Of a stretch of 64,000 nt of DNA, positions 53,973 through 63,392 are shown one piece after another (position 1 is the first letter of the stretch; every line of letters begins with the position of its first letter). The position numbers and the translations under genes were made by a program. A model generated the notes under the pieces. That model was given only the letters and a program-made list of their open reading frames with translations. It had not been told where the DNA came from and searched no databases. The DNA lies in contig JAIKLF010000005.1 in assembly GCA_019753405.1 (NCBI GenBank), forward strand, positions 62,001-126,000. Direction: 5' to 3'. Origin of the DNA: Murdochiella sp. Marseille-P8839. GTDB taxonomy: Bacteria > Bacillota > Clostridia > Tissierellales > Peptoniphilaceae.

Positions 53973-55332
53973 GACGACGCTCCTTCCAGCTCGGATCTTC
54001 ATAAGCAAGCTCTCCTCCCACCAGCGTGGCCTGACAGATACCGCGTACCGTCCAGCCGGCAAACGGCGTGGCCCGTCCTTTGGAAAGGAAGGTTTTCGGG
54101 TTGATGGTTGTAGCGGCGTTAAGATCCCAAATACAGAGATCCGCGGGAGCACCCGGTTCGATACCGGTTGCGATGCCAATACTTTCCTTCGCTTCTTTAA
54201 CAGAGGAAAGCGAGAAGGCTGCTGCCGGATCCAAACTCATCGCATGAAGCAGGCGTTCTAAAGAGAGTTTTCCCGTCAGCACTAAGCGTGTGTAGAGAAC
54301 CGGAAAGGCAGTTTCCAGCCCGACGATGCCGTTTGCGCTATGCGCGAGACCGCGTGCTTTTTCTTCTGCAGAATGGGGGGCATGGTCGGTGGCGACGGCC
54401 AAAAGCGTTTCGTCCGACAGCGCCTCGATCAGCGCCTCACGATCCGCACCGGAGCGAATGGGCGGATTCATGCGAAAGCGCCCGTCGTCCTCGAGATCTT
54501 CATCGGTCATGGTGAGATAATGCGGCCCCGTTTCGCCGGTAACGGCAAGGCCACGCTTTTTGGCGTCACGCACGAGCGCAACGGATTCTTTCGTAGAAAT
54601 ATGGCAGACGTGGTAGCGTGCGCCGGTTTCTTCGGCCAAGGCAATATCCCGTTCCACCTGTTTCCATTCACTTTCCGACGGATTGCCGGGAAGGTTGTGC
54701 CGCTTGGCGTATGTACCGTCGTGAATGACGCCGCCGCGCACGAGCGGAAGATCCTCGGCATGGGCAACAATAGGCTTTCCCAACGCTTTTGCAGCCAGCA
54801 TGGCTTCCCGCATGCGCGCACCGTCCGCCACGCCGACCCCGTCGTCCGTAAAGCCGACCACATAGGGAGCGAGCGCTTCAAAATCCGCGAGCGTTTCGCC
54901 CTTTTCTCCACACGTAATGGCTCCGTAGGGAAGCACATGCACGACGGCATGCTGCCGAATCATTTCGCGCTGCACCTCCAGGTTTTCCCGCGAGTCGGGA
55001 ACGGGACGCAGATTGGGCATGGTACAGCATACGGTGTATCCGCCGTGCGCCGCTGCCTTACTGCCCGTCTCGATGGTTTCCTTATACGAAAAACCCGGTT
55101 CGCGGAAATGCACGTGCAAATCAACGAAACCGGGAAACAAGTGAAGGGAAGAACAATCCATCACGTATTCATGATTTTCTTGGGAAAGACGGGAACGGGA
55201 AGGAGAAAGCGCTTCGGAGGAAATAGACGAAGGATCGAGACGAACAATACGTCCGTTTTCGATGGTGACATCCATTCTTTGTAAATGATCCTGATAAAAG
55301 ACAGTTCCATTCACGAGCTTCAGCTTGTTCAT
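53965..55332 (-). CDS. pyrC: Dihydroorotase
   Basis: PyrC cyclises carbamoyl aspartate. The 455-residue product has metal-binding HVHFREPGF, DDGVG (with the usual modified Lys replaced in many class I enzymes), HAEDL, HISTKES and ATDHAPHS. It leads the operon pyrC-K-D-F-E-B-I. The ATG at 55332 has AAAGGAG six bases upstream; a GTG at 55338 is too close. carAB is not in the operon. Confidence 0.94.
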   Translation of the reverse strand: MNKLKLVNGTVFYQDHLQRMDVTIENGRIVRLDPSSISSEALSPSRSRLSQENHEYVMDCSSLHLFPGFVDLHVHFREPGFSYKETIETGSKAAAHGGYTVCCTMPNLRPVPDSRENLEVQREMIRQHAVVHVLPYGAITCGEKGETLADFEALAPYVVGFTDDGVGVADGARMREAMLAAKALGKPIVAHAEDLPLVRGGVIHDGTYAKRHNLPGNPSESEWKQVERDIALAEETGARYHVCHISTKESVALVRDAKKRGLAVTGETGPHYLTMTDEDLEDDGRFRMNPPIRSGADREALIEALSDETLLAVATDHAPHSAEEKARGLAHSANGIVGLETAFPVLYTRLVLTGKLSLERLLHAMSLDPAAAFSLSSVKEAKESIGIATGIEPGAPADLCIWDLNAATTINPKTFLSKGRATPFAGWTVRGICQATLVGGELAYEDPSWKERRLD

Positions 55333-55378
55333 GGCCACTCCTTTCGCTTCTGCCGCAGCCTAGCGGCTTATCCGTGCT

Positions 55379-55408
55379 ATATTACTCTAACCGTGGAAGG
55401 CGCGTCAA
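55379..55408 (-). promoter_or_regulatory. Promoter of the pyrimidine operon
   Basis: TTGACG (55403-55408) and TAATAT (55379-55384) on the minus strand have an 18-base spacer. The 40-base leader has a small GCCGC...GCGGC hairpin but no PyrR-type antiterminator that I can see. Confidence 0.65.
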
Positions 55409-55543
55409 GAGGAGAATGCGCAATTTCGAAATGGAAGCAAGAAAAAAAGACCGATCTCGGGTAGAATAAAAATAGCATGAAGACCTTGTTACAAGACAAG
55501 GCGTGCAGGTGCGTTGATGGAAACGCACAAGAAAGGATTTCAC

Positions 55544-56995
55544 ATGGCAATTAACGGGGTAATGGTACAGTCGTTTGACTGGGAATATCCGGCGGACGGA
55601 TCGTTCTATCGTCGGTTGGCGGAAATGGCGGAAGCGATGGAAAACATGGGCGTCACAGCCGTATGGATGCCACCTGCCCATAAAGGCACGAGTGATCAGG
55701 ACGTCGGCTACGGCAGTTACGACTACTGGGACTTGGGTGAGTTTGACCAAAAAGGCACCATGCGAACGAAATACGGCACACGCGAAGAGCTGGAAGCCTG
55801 TATCAAAGCATTGCATGATCACCATATCGCCGTCTATGCCGATATGGTCTTTAACCACAAGGGCGGTGCGGATGAGACGGAAGTTTTTCGCGCGGTCATG
55901 GTCGATCAAAACGATCGTACAAAGGATGTCGGCGAGGCGCATGACATCGAGGCGTGGACGAAATTCACATTTCCCGGTCGCAAGGGAAAATATTCAACCT
56001 TTCAGTGGCATTTTTACCATTTTACGGGCGTCGATTATGACCAGCGCACAGATACGACCGCTATTTTCCGCATTTTGGGGGACGGCAAGTATTGGTCGGA
56101 CGATACCGATTCGGAGAAGGGTAACTTCGATTATCTGATGAATGCCGACATTGACGTTGCGCATCCCGATGTGCAGAAGGAGCTGATGGATGTTGCCTAT
56201 TTCATGATTGATGCCATCGGCTATGACGGCTTCCGCTATGATGCCTTGAAGCACATTGATACGGGATTTATTGATCGCCTCTCGGCCTTTATTCTCGACT
56301 ATAACCCCGATTTTTTCTTTGTCGGCGAATATTGGAAAAACAGTGAGAGCAAGATGAACCACTATCTGGAGGAGACGGATTATAACGTCCACCTGTTCGA
56401 CGTGCCGTTGCATTTCCATTTTGTCGAGGCTTCGCGCAATGAAGACTATGATATACGCCAAATCTTTGATGACACCTTGGTGGCGACAAATCCTGTGCAA
56501 GCCGTGACGTTTGTGGATAATCACGATTCGCAACCCGGACAGGCGCTGGAAAGCTGGGTGGATCCGTGGTTTAAGGAAATTGCCTACGCACTCATTCTGC
56601 TGCGCCGTGACGGTTATCCCTGTGTATTTGCCGGTGATTATTACGGCATTCCCTCGGCGGAGTATCCGGGCGTAAAAGATGCCCTGCTTTCGCTGATGAA
56701 CGTGCGAAAGGATTTCGCGTATGGCGAGCAGGACGATTACTGGGTGACGCCGACGAAAATCGGCTGGGTGCGCCGGGGAAATGAAGGACATCCCTATCCG
56801 CTGGCCGTTCTGATTTCCACGGGAGATATGGATGAAGAACGGATGTTTGTGGGCGAACAGGAAGCAGGCCAAGTCTACTGCGACCGTAGTGGGAAAAATG
56901 CCGACATCACCATTGACGACGAGGGCTTCGGTCTGTTTACGGTGGCCCCCGGCTCGGTGACGTATTGGACGCGGCGCGACCTTCCGGAAAACTGA
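55544..56995 (+). CDS. Cytoplasmic alpha-amylase (GH13)
   Basis: The 483-residue product hydrolyses alpha-1,4-glucan. It has the GH13 regions VYADMVFNHKG, GFRYDALKHI (nucleophile Asp near 233), FVGEYW (acid/base Glu near 262) and FVDNHDSQPG (Asp near 328). No signal peptide is seen, so it is cytoplasmic, like E. coli AmyA, and would act on glycogen or imported oligosaccharides. GAAAGGA precedes the ATG. rnhA follows eight bases after the stop. Confidence 0.92.
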   Translation: MAINGVMVQSFDWEYPADGSFYRRLAEMAEAMENMGVTAVWMPPAHKGTSDQDVGYGSYDYWDLGEFDQKGTMRTKYGTREELEACIKALHDHHIAVYADMVFNHKGGADETEVFRAVMVDQNDRTKDVGEAHDIEAWTKFTFPGRKGKYSTFQWHFYHFTGVDYDQRTDTTAIFRILGDGKYWSDDTDSEKGNFDYLMNADIDVAHPDVQKELMDVAYFMIDAIGYDGFRYDALKHIDTGFIDRLSAFILDYNPDFFFVGEYWKNSESKMNHYLEETDYNVHLFDVPLHFHFVEASRNEDYDIRQIFDDTLVATNPVQAVTFVDNHDSQPGQALESWVDPWFKEIAYALILLRRDGYPCVFAGDYYGIPSAEYPGVKDALLSLMNVRKDFAYGEQDDYWVTPTKIGWVRRGNEGHPYPLAVLISTGDMDEERMFVGEQEAGQVYCDRSGKNADITIDDEGFGLFTVAPGSVTYWTRRDLPEN

Positions 56996-57003
56996 GGTGG
57001 GCT

Positions 57004-57621
57004 ATGAGCTATTATGCGGTTCGCGTCGGCAAAAAACCAGGAATCTATTCCACCTGGGCATCCTGTCGTGAGCAGGTGCATGGCTATGCCGGCGCACAAT
57101 TTAAGAAATTTATGACCGAAGAAGAGGCGAAAGCATATATGCAAGACACTGCGGCGGCAAGCGAAAATACGCTGCCGGAGAAGATTCCGGAAGGGGAATG
57201 CCATGCCTATGTGGATGGCTCCTTTAACAATAAGACGAAAACCTTCGGCTACGGCGTGGTCTTCTTTTCCGCGCGAGGAAAAGAAACCTTCTTCGGCTCA
57301 GGAAAAGATGAACATGCTCGCCATCGCAACATTGCCGGTGAGCTTCGCGGCGCGGAGAAGGCGATGGATCTTGCCCTCGCTCAACACGCAAAAACGTTGA
57401 CCATCTACCACGACTATGCCGGTATTTGCCACTGGGCATTAGGCGAATGGAAAACCAACGTTCCCTTGACGTGCGCATATGCCGAAAAGGCAAAAACGGT
57501 GCGTGAACAGCTCACTCTTCGTTTTGTGAAAATCAAGGCGCACGCCGGAAACGTCTATAACGAAGAGGCGGACGATTTGGCAAAAAAAGGGGCAGGGTTG
57601 GTAAAAAAAGAAGCGACATGA
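57004..57621 (+). CDS. rnhA: Ribonuclease H with N-terminal viroplasmin domain
   Basis: The 205-residue product has an N-terminal caulimovirus viroplasmin/RNase H-binding domain (YYAVRVGKKPGIYSTW), which binds RNA-DNA hybrids, and a C-terminal RNase H fold with acidic residues in AYVDGS, AGELRGA, HDYAGI and EEADDLAKKGA. It removes RNA from RNA-DNA hybrids. This architecture is common in Clostridia. The stop lies inside the terminator. The ATG at 57004 has GAGGTGG upstream. Confidence 0.92.
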   Translation: MSYYAVRVGKKPGIYSTWASCREQVHGYAGAQFKKFMTEEEAKAYMQDTAAASENTLPEKIPEGECHAYVDGSFNNKTKTFGYGVVFFSARGKETFFGSGKDEHARHRNIAGELRGAEKAMDLALAQHAKTLTIYHDYAGICHWALGEWKTNVPLTCAYAEKAKTVREQLTLRFVKIKAHAGNVYNEEADDLAKKGAGLVKKEAT

Positions 57622-57648
57622 TCTAAAAATCATGTCGCTTGTCGTTTT
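57611..57648. terminator. Bidirectional terminator between rnhA and mscL
   Basis: Perfect 12-bp arms (57611-57622, 57629-57640) with T and A runs outside; the rnhA stop codon lies in the first arm. Confidence 0.85.
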
Positions 57649-57685
57649 TAACAATCAGAAAAATTATTGTTTCTCAAAAGGTCTG

Positions 57686-58072
57686 TTATTCCAGCGTAGA
57701 TGTGCAATGCGGACAACGCGTTGCATCGATGGCCACTTCGGATTTGCAATAGGGGCAAGTTTTTGTGGTCGGCGCCTCTTCCTTCGGTGGAACCATGGTA
57801 TTGAACGCTTTGATCAGCAGGAACATCACAAAGGCAATAACGAGGAAGGAAAATACGGCATTAAAAAAGTTTCCGACGGAGAAAACAATCGGGCCGGCGT
57901 GTATCGTCCATTCTTTGAAATTGACCCCATTTAGAAAAACATTGAGAATTGGTGTAATCAGATCCGCTACCAGGGAATCGATAATTGCTTTGAATGCGGC
58001 ACCCATTACCACGCCGACTGCCATGTCCAGCACATTTCCACGTGCAATAAAGGCTTTAAATTCTTTGATCAT
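57686..58072 (-). CDS. mscL: Large-conductance mechanosensitive channel with zinc ribbon
   Basis: The 128-residue channel opens under osmotic down-shock. It has the N-terminal amphipathic helix and TM1 (GNVLDMAVGVVMGAAFKAI), a short loop, TM2 (VFSFLVIAFVMFLLIKAFN) and a C-terminal CxxC...CxxC zinc ribbon (CPYCKSEVAIDATRCPHC) in place of the helical bundle seen in E. coli. The ATG at 58072 has GGAG six bases upstream; 58078 is too close. A lone gene. Confidence 0.93.
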   Translation of the reverse strand: MIKEFKAFIARGNVLDMAVGVVMGAAFKAIIDSLVADLITPILNVFLNGVNFKEWTIHAGPIVFSVGNFFNAVFSFLVIAFVMFLLIKAFNTMVPPKEEAPTTKTCPYCKSEVAIDATRCPHCTSTLE

Positions 58073-58086
58073 TTTCATCTCCTTAT

Positions 58087-58124
58087 ATTACGGTGCGCCA
58101 TTTTTATTACGGTGCGCCATTTTG
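58087..58124. repeat. 19-bp direct repeat upstream of mscL
   Basis: ATTACGGTGCGCCATTTT occurs at 58087 and 58106. The rest of 58125-58280 holds no gene I recognise. Confidence 0.7.
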
Positions 58125-58297
58125 CGCCGCTTTTTGGCGCTACCATCTTCCCTATCGGCTTTTCATAAACAGCCGATACAATTACGCCTTGTCTCCGGCG
58201 CTTTCGCTCCTCGCCTGTATACCCAAAGGACATCCACGTCTATAATTTTCTTTCTTTTTGCCCACGCTGGGCAATGGTATTGTCCAAAGGGATTGTC

Positions 58298-58331
58298 TAT
58301 AATAGAAAAAAAGGCCGGATGACCATCCGGC
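58298..58331 (+). promoter_or_regulatory. -10 box and leader hairpin of hppA
   Basis: TATAAT (58298-58303) has a weak -35. GCCGGAT and ATCCGGC (58314-58320, 58325-58331) form a hairpin near the transcript start. Confidence 0.45.
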
Positions 58332-58353
58332 GAAGTCTTGTTTGGAGGTAAAC

Positions 58354-60333
58354 ATGAACTTTTTAGCAATTATTGCCATTATTGTCGGTGCGGCATCGAT
58401 CGCGCTGGCCATGATGAAGCTGCAAATCATTCAGCGGCTTCCTGCCGGAACAAAGGAGATGACGCATATCGCAAGCCTTAATCGCGCCGGTGCTTTCGCG
58501 TTTTTGCGTCGAGAGTACACGGTGATCGCAGCCTTAATGGTGGTGGTTTTTCTGGCGATCGGTTTCGGTTTAAGCTCTTGGTCTACGGCCATTTGCTTCC
58601 TGATCGGTGCCATTTTCTCGATGCTTGCCGGCTTCATTGGAATGAATGCGGCAACGTTAGCGAACGTGCGCACGACGAACGCGGCGGCAACGAAGGGCAT
58701 CAACGAGGCGTTGCAGGTTGCGTTTTTTAGCGGTTCTGTTATGGGGTTGGTGGTTGTCGGTCTCGGCGCCATCGGCGTCAGCCTTTTCTATCTCATTTTC
58801 CATGATGCCAGCATAGTCATGGGCTTCAGCCTTGGCGCCTCCTTTGTGGCACTGTTCGCTCGTGTAGGCGGCGGCATATACACGAAGGCGGCGGATGTTG
58901 GCGCCGACCTGGTTGGCAAAGTCGAGGCGGGCATTCCGGAAGATGATCCGCGCAACCCCGCGGTTATTGCGGATAACGTCGGCGACAACGTTGGCGACGT
59001 CGCCGGTATGGGCGCGGACCTGTTTGAATCCTATGTTGGTGCGATCTTGTCGGCACTTACCCTCGGTACGCTGGCTTTCCAGGAAAAAGGCGTGCAATAT
59101 GCCCTGACCTTAGTGTTCTGCGGTTTGATTGCCGCCATCGTGGGCATTCAATCGGTTCACGGTTCGGATAATCCGCAGCGTTCGCTGAATCTCGGCACTT
59201 TGTACTCGTCCGCTATTCTGTTGGTTACCTCTTTGCTGTTCAGCTTCATCGTATTCGGTGAAGCGCGTCCGTTCATTCCGGTTCTTTGCGGCATCGCCGT
59301 CGGTTTGGGCATTTCCAAAATTACTGAGGTTTACACATCGGAAGCCTTTCCGTTCGTGAAAAAGATTGCCAAAGAATCCACCACCGGATCCGCAACAAAT
59401 ATCATTGCCGGTCTTTCGGTGGGAATGAACTCTACCGCAATTCCCATTCTTCTCATTGCGCTCGGTATTATCGTTTCCTTCATGGGCATGAACAGCATGG
59501 GACCGAACGCCGGTCTTTATGCGATTTCCTTAGCCGCTCTGGGTATGTTGGCCACTTGCGCTATGACGATTGCGGTTGATGCCTACGGTCCGGTAGCGGA
59601 TAATGCCGGCGGCATTGCGGAAATGACGGCTTTACCGGAAAACGTCCGTGCCATTACAGATAAACTTGATTCCGTAGGAAATACCACCGCTGCCATCGGA
59701 AAGGGCTTTGCCATCGGATCTGCAGCGTTAACTGCACTTTCTCTATTTGCTTCTTATACGCAACATGCACAACTTTCGACCTTGGATGTTACGCAGCCGC
59801 AAGTGATTGCCGGTGCGTTTATCGGCGGCATGCTTCCGTTTCTGTTCAGCGCACTGACGATGAATGCCGTCGGCGATGCGGCCAATGCGATGGTCGAAGA
59901 AGTGCGCGAACAGTTCCATAAGAACCCGGGCATTATGCAGGGGACAGCCAATCCGGATTACAGTCGTTGCATTGATATTTCGACGCAGGCTTCCTTGCGA
60001 AAAATGATTCTTCCGGGCTTGTTAGCGGTTGCCGCTCCCCTTTTGGTGGGCATGCTCATTGGTGTCGAAGCGCTCGGTGGCCTTCTGGTCGGCGCGCTGA
60101 TCACCGGTGTGTTGCTGGCCATCATGATGGCCAATGCCGGCGGTGCCTGGGATAATGCTAAAAAATACATCGAAACGGGTGTTTATGGCGGAAAGGGCAG
60201 CGACGCCCATAAAGCAGCCGTCACCGGCGATACGGTCGGCGATCCGTTCAAAGATACGTCAGGCCCGTCCATCAACATTCTGATCAAGCTGATGACGACG
60301 GTATCGCTGATTTTCCTGCCGCTGTTCTTGTAA
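58354..60333 (+). CDS. hppA: Membrane-bound K+-dependent pyrophosphatase (ion pump)
   Basis: The 659-residue protein with about 16 helices couples PPi hydrolysis to H+ or Na+ export. The PPi-binding loop [11 protein letters not shown] and the acidic [12 protein letters not shown] and [12 protein letters not shown] blocks are intact. [19 protein letters not shown] has Ala where K+-independent pumps have Lys, so it should be K+-dependent. Na+ or H+ specificity cannot be set here. GGAGG precedes the ATG at 58354; the TTG at 58342 lies at that site. Confidence 0.93.
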   Translation: MNFLAIIAIIVGAASIALAMMKLQIIQRLPAGTKEMTHIASLNRAGAFAFLRREYTVIAALMVVVFLAIGFGLSSWSTAICFLIGAIFSMLAGFIGMNAATLANVRTTNAAATKGINEALQVAFFSGSVMGLVVVGLGAIGVSLFYLIFHDASIVMGFSLGASFVALFARVGGGIYTKAADVGADLVGKVEAGIPEDDPRNPAVIADNVGDNVGDVAGMGADLFESYVGAILSALTLGTLAFQEKGVQYALTLVFCGLIAAIVGIQSVHGSDNPQRSLNLGTLYSSAILLVTSLLFSFIVFGEARPFIPVLCGIAVGLGISKITEVYTSEAFPFVKKIAKESTTGSATNIIAGLSVGMNSTAIPILLIALGIIVSFMGMNSMGPNAGLYAISLAALGMLATCAMTIAVDAYGPVADNAGGIAEMTALPENVRAITDKLDSVGNTTAAIGKGFAIGSAALTALSLFASYTQHAQLSTLDVTQPQVIAGAFIGGMLPFLFSALTMNAVGDAANAMVEEVREQFHKNPGIMQGTANPDYSRCIDISTQASLRKMILPGLLAVAAPLLVGMLIGVEALGGLLVGALITGVLLAIMMANAGGAWDNAKKYIETGVYGGKGSDAHKAAVTGDTVGDPFKDTSGPSINILIKLMTTVSLIFLPLFL

Positions 60334-60342
60334 GATTTCGCA

Positions 60343-60388
60343 AAATGGCGTAAAGAATGGCGTAGAAATGGCGTAAAAATGGTGTAAA
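60343..60388 (+). repeat. 11-12 bp tandem repeat after hppA
   Basis: Four units near AAAATGGCGTA follow one another just after the hppA stop. Confidence 0.7.
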
Positions 60389-60440
60389 ACGCCGAAGGGA
60401 ACGCTCGGAACCCTTGAGAATAAAGGAGTTGTAAGAAAAT

Positions 60441-61535
60441 ATGAAACTAGGCATCGTCGGTTTGCCGAACGTCGGGAAATCCTCGCTTTTTAATGCGATA
60501 ACCCATGCCGGTGTACCGGCGGAAAACTACCCTTTTAATACGATAGAGCCCAATATTGGCCTGGTGGAGGTGCCGGATGAGCGCCTTCATGTTCTGGCGG
60601 AGCGTTTTTCATCGAAGAAAGTCATTCCGGCGGTCATTGAATTTTACGATATCGCCGGCTTGGTACGTGGAGCGAGCAAAGGAGAAGGCCTCGGAAATAA
60701 ATTTCTGGGAGATATCCGTACGTGCGAAGCCATCGTCGAGGTGTTGCGCTGCTTCGAAGACGAGAATGTGACGCATGTAGACGGCTCCGTAGATCCTTTG
60801 CGCGACATTGAAACCATCAACCTGGAACTTATCCTGTCGGATTTGGAACAGATCGATCGCATTCTGGTCAAAAAAGAGAAGCAGGCAAAAGCGGATAAAG
60901 AAGTGCGTCCCGAGGTAGATCTTTTGCAGCGCATTAAGGCGGTGTTGGAAGAAGGTCGATCGGCGCGTGTTCTGGAGCTGAATGACGAAGAAAAGAAGCT
61001 GCTCAGCTCCTATCAGCTGTTGTCGGTGAAGCCAGTGATCTATGTGGCCAATGTCGCGGAAGAAGACTGCGCGGATGATGGTGCAACAAACGAGAACGTG
61101 CAAAAGATCCGTGATTTTGCCCAAACGGAACAGGCTCGCGTGGTCGTGATTTCCGCCAAAACCGAGGCGGAAATCGCCCAATTGGAGGAAGAAGAGCGCG
61201 CTGAATTTCTGGCCATGATGGGACTCAGCCAGTCGGGACTGGATCGGCTCATCGTCGCATCGTATGATCTTTTGGGTTTGATGTCCTTTCTCACCACAGG
61301 AGAGGATGAAACACGCGCTTGGACCATTGCCAAGGGAACCAGCGCTTGGGAAGCAGCCGGAAAAATTCATTCGGATATTCAGCGTGGGTTCATTCGCGCT
61401 GAGATTTTCTCCTATACGGATTTTATGGAAGCAGGCTCGATGGCGGCAATTCGCGAATCGGGGAAATTGCGCTTGGAAGGAAAAGACTACATCATGCGCG
61501 ATGGAGACATTGTGCATTTCCGCTTTAATGTATAA
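60441..61535 (+). CDS. ychF: Redox-regulated ATPase/GTPase YchF
   Basis: The 364-residue Obg-family protein has G1 GLPNVGKSS, the G2/G3 YDIAGLVRGASKGEGLGN, a coiled-coil insertion (about 125-200) and a C-terminal TGS domain (EIFSYTDFMEAGS...GDIVHFRFNV). It binds ATP in preference to GTP and associates with ribosomes. AAGGAG precedes the ATG. Confidence 0.95.
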   Translation: MKLGIVGLPNVGKSSLFNAITHAGVPAENYPFNTIEPNIGLVEVPDERLHVLAERFSSKKVIPAVIEFYDIAGLVRGASKGEGLGNKFLGDIRTCEAIVEVLRCFEDENVTHVDGSVDPLRDIETINLELILSDLEQIDRILVKKEKQAKADKEVRPEVDLLQRIKAVLEEGRSARVLELNDEEKKLLSSYQLLSVKPVIYVANVAEEDCADDGATNENVQKIRDFAQTEQARVVVISAKTEAEIAQLEEEERAEFLAMMGLSQSGLDRLIVASYDLLGLMSFLTTGEDETRAWTIAKGTSAWEAAGKIHSDIQRGFIRAEIFSYTDFMEAGSMAAIRESGKLRLEGKDYIMRDGDIVHFRFNV

Positions 61536-61595
61536 CGTTGATTAGACGGCGAAATGTCGGCCGTGGACTTTGCCGATACGGCAGAAAGGAGCATT

Positions 61596-63392
61596 ATGAC
61601 GATCACAGAACGCTTGGATGCCTTGCGCAAGCAAATGGCACAACGAGACTTGGAAGCGTACATCGTTCCTACAGCAGACCCGCACCAATCGGAATACGTG
61701 CCGGATTATTATAAAACGCGCGTTTTTATGAGCGGATTCACAGGCTCCGCCGGCACACTGGTGGTGACCAGAAACGAAGCCGGTCTTTGGACCGACAGTC
61801 GTTATTTTCTGCAGGCTGAGCAGCAGCTGAAGGGATCGGGAATCACTCTCTATCGCATGGGCATCGATCAGAAGATGGAAGATTTCCTGCGAGAAAAAGT
61901 CTCCCCGTTTGGAAAAATCGGCTTTGACGGAATGTGCTTCTCGGTTTCACGCTACCGCAAGCTGGCGGAAGCCATGGGTAAACGCGTCCTGGTTATTGAT
62001 GTTGACTATATTGCCGACATCTGGACCGATCGTCCGGAACTGCCTTCAAGACAGGCGTTTTTCTTGGACAAGACGTATTCCGGCGCCATGATCGAGGAGA
62101 AATTGCGCATTCTGCGCTTTATGTTACGCGATCGCGATTGCGATTATACCTTTATCAGCGGCCTGGATGATATCGCGTATCTTTACAATATTCGCGGGTA
62201 TGACGTGGAAGACACCCCGGTGGTATTGAGCTACGCTCTCGTTTCGGAAGACGAGGCCAAGCTCTTTGTGAATATGGAAAAGATAACCCCGGAAATTCAG
62301 ACGAACTTGGCGGAAGCTGGCGTTGAGATCTTAGATTATGATTCGATTGGATCCGCTTTGGCGGAAATTGCCGGCCAGAAGATTGTTTATCTCGATCCCG
62401 ACTATACGAGCATCACGCTTTTCCGTTGCCTGCGTGAAAACGTGAAGATTCAGCAGGGAACAAACCTCACCTCGCTGATGAAGGCCATCAAAAACGAAAC
62501 CGAAATTTCCAACATGAAAGAGGCATACATCAAAGATGGTGTCGCGTTGGTCAAGTTCTTCAACTGGGTGGAAACCGGTGCGCCGTCCCGTTCGGTTAAT
62601 GAGCGTGCGGCGGTACGCAAATTGCATGAGTTGCGTGCGGAGCAGGAGCATTTCCTGATGGACAGCTTCGGTGCGATCATTGGCTACGGACCCAATGCGG
62701 CGATTGTTCATTATGATCCGATGCTGAGCAAAACCACCGCCACCATCGAACCCAAGGGGATGCTGTTGGTGGACAGCGGCGGTCATTATCTGGAAGGCAC
62801 GACGGACATTACCCGGACCGTAGCTATGGGGAAGGTGACCGACGAGGAACGTGAAGATTACACGTTGGTGTTGAAGGCACATATTGCCGGCATGACGGCC
62901 GTTTTCCCGAAGGGAACGCCGGGCATCTACGTTTCTTCTCTTGCCATGTCTCCGCTGTATCAGGCGAAAAAGACCTATTTCCACGGCACAGGCCACGGTG
63001 TGGGCCACATTTTGGCCGTCCATGAAGGTCCGCAGTCGTTTACGAATGTTCCGAGAGGGGGCGGCATCGTCGAGTTGGCTCCGGGCATGGTCACCTCGAT
63101 GGAACCTGGCCTCTATATTGCCGGCAAACACGGCATCCGCATCGAATCCATCACGCTCTGTGTGGAGAAGGAAACGAACGAGTTCGGCACCTGGTATGCC
63201 CTGGAGGCTTTGACCTGGGTGCCCATCGACACGAGACCGGTTAACGTGGACATGCTTACGGATGACGAGCTGCAATGGCTTAACGAGTACAACGCCACAT
63301 GCTACGAAAAACTCTCTCCGCATCTGGAAGAGGAAGACCTCCACTACCTGTCTGCACGATGCAAACCGCTTGAACGCGAGACGAGGGAATGA
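61596..63392 (+). CDS. Xaa-Pro aminopeptidase, M24B family
   Basis: The 598-residue product is the three-domain form of aminopeptidase P: two creatinase-like N-terminal domains (1-310) and the metal-binding pita-bread domain with LVDSGGHYLEGTTDITRT, GTGHGVGH and the two Glu ligands near SMEPGLY and IRIES. It cleaves the first residue before proline. AAAGGAG precedes ATG 61596. The stop overlaps the uvrC start as ATGA. It fits peptide use together with pepC. Confidence 0.93.
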   Translation: MTITERLDALRKQMAQRDLEAYIVPTADPHQSEYVPDYYKTRVFMSGFTGSAGTLVVTRNEAGLWTDSRYFLQAEQQLKGSGITLYRMGIDQKMEDFLREKVSPFGKIGFDGMCFSVSRYRKLAEAMGKRVLVIDVDYIADIWTDRPELPSRQAFFLDKTYSGAMIEEKLRILRFMLRDRDCDYTFISGLDDIAYLYNIRGYDVEDTPVVLSYALVSEDEAKLFVNMEKITPEIQTNLAEAGVEILDYDSIGSALAEIAGQKIVYLDPDYTSITLFRCLRENVKIQQGTNLTSLMKAIKNETEISNMKEAYIKDGVALVKFFNWVETGAPSRSVNERAAVRKLHELRAEQEHFLMDSFGAIIGYGPNAAIVHYDPMLSKTTATIEPKGMLLVDSGGHYLEGTTDITRTVAMGKVTDEEREDYTLVLKAHIAGMTAVFPKGTPGIYVSSLAMSPLYQAKKTYFHGTGHGVGHILAVHEGPQSFTNVPRGGGIVELAPGMVTSMEPGLYIAGKHGIRIESITLCVEKETNEFGTWYALEALTWVPIDTRPVNVDMLTDDELQWLNEYNATCYEKLSPHLEEEDLHYLSARCKPLERETRE

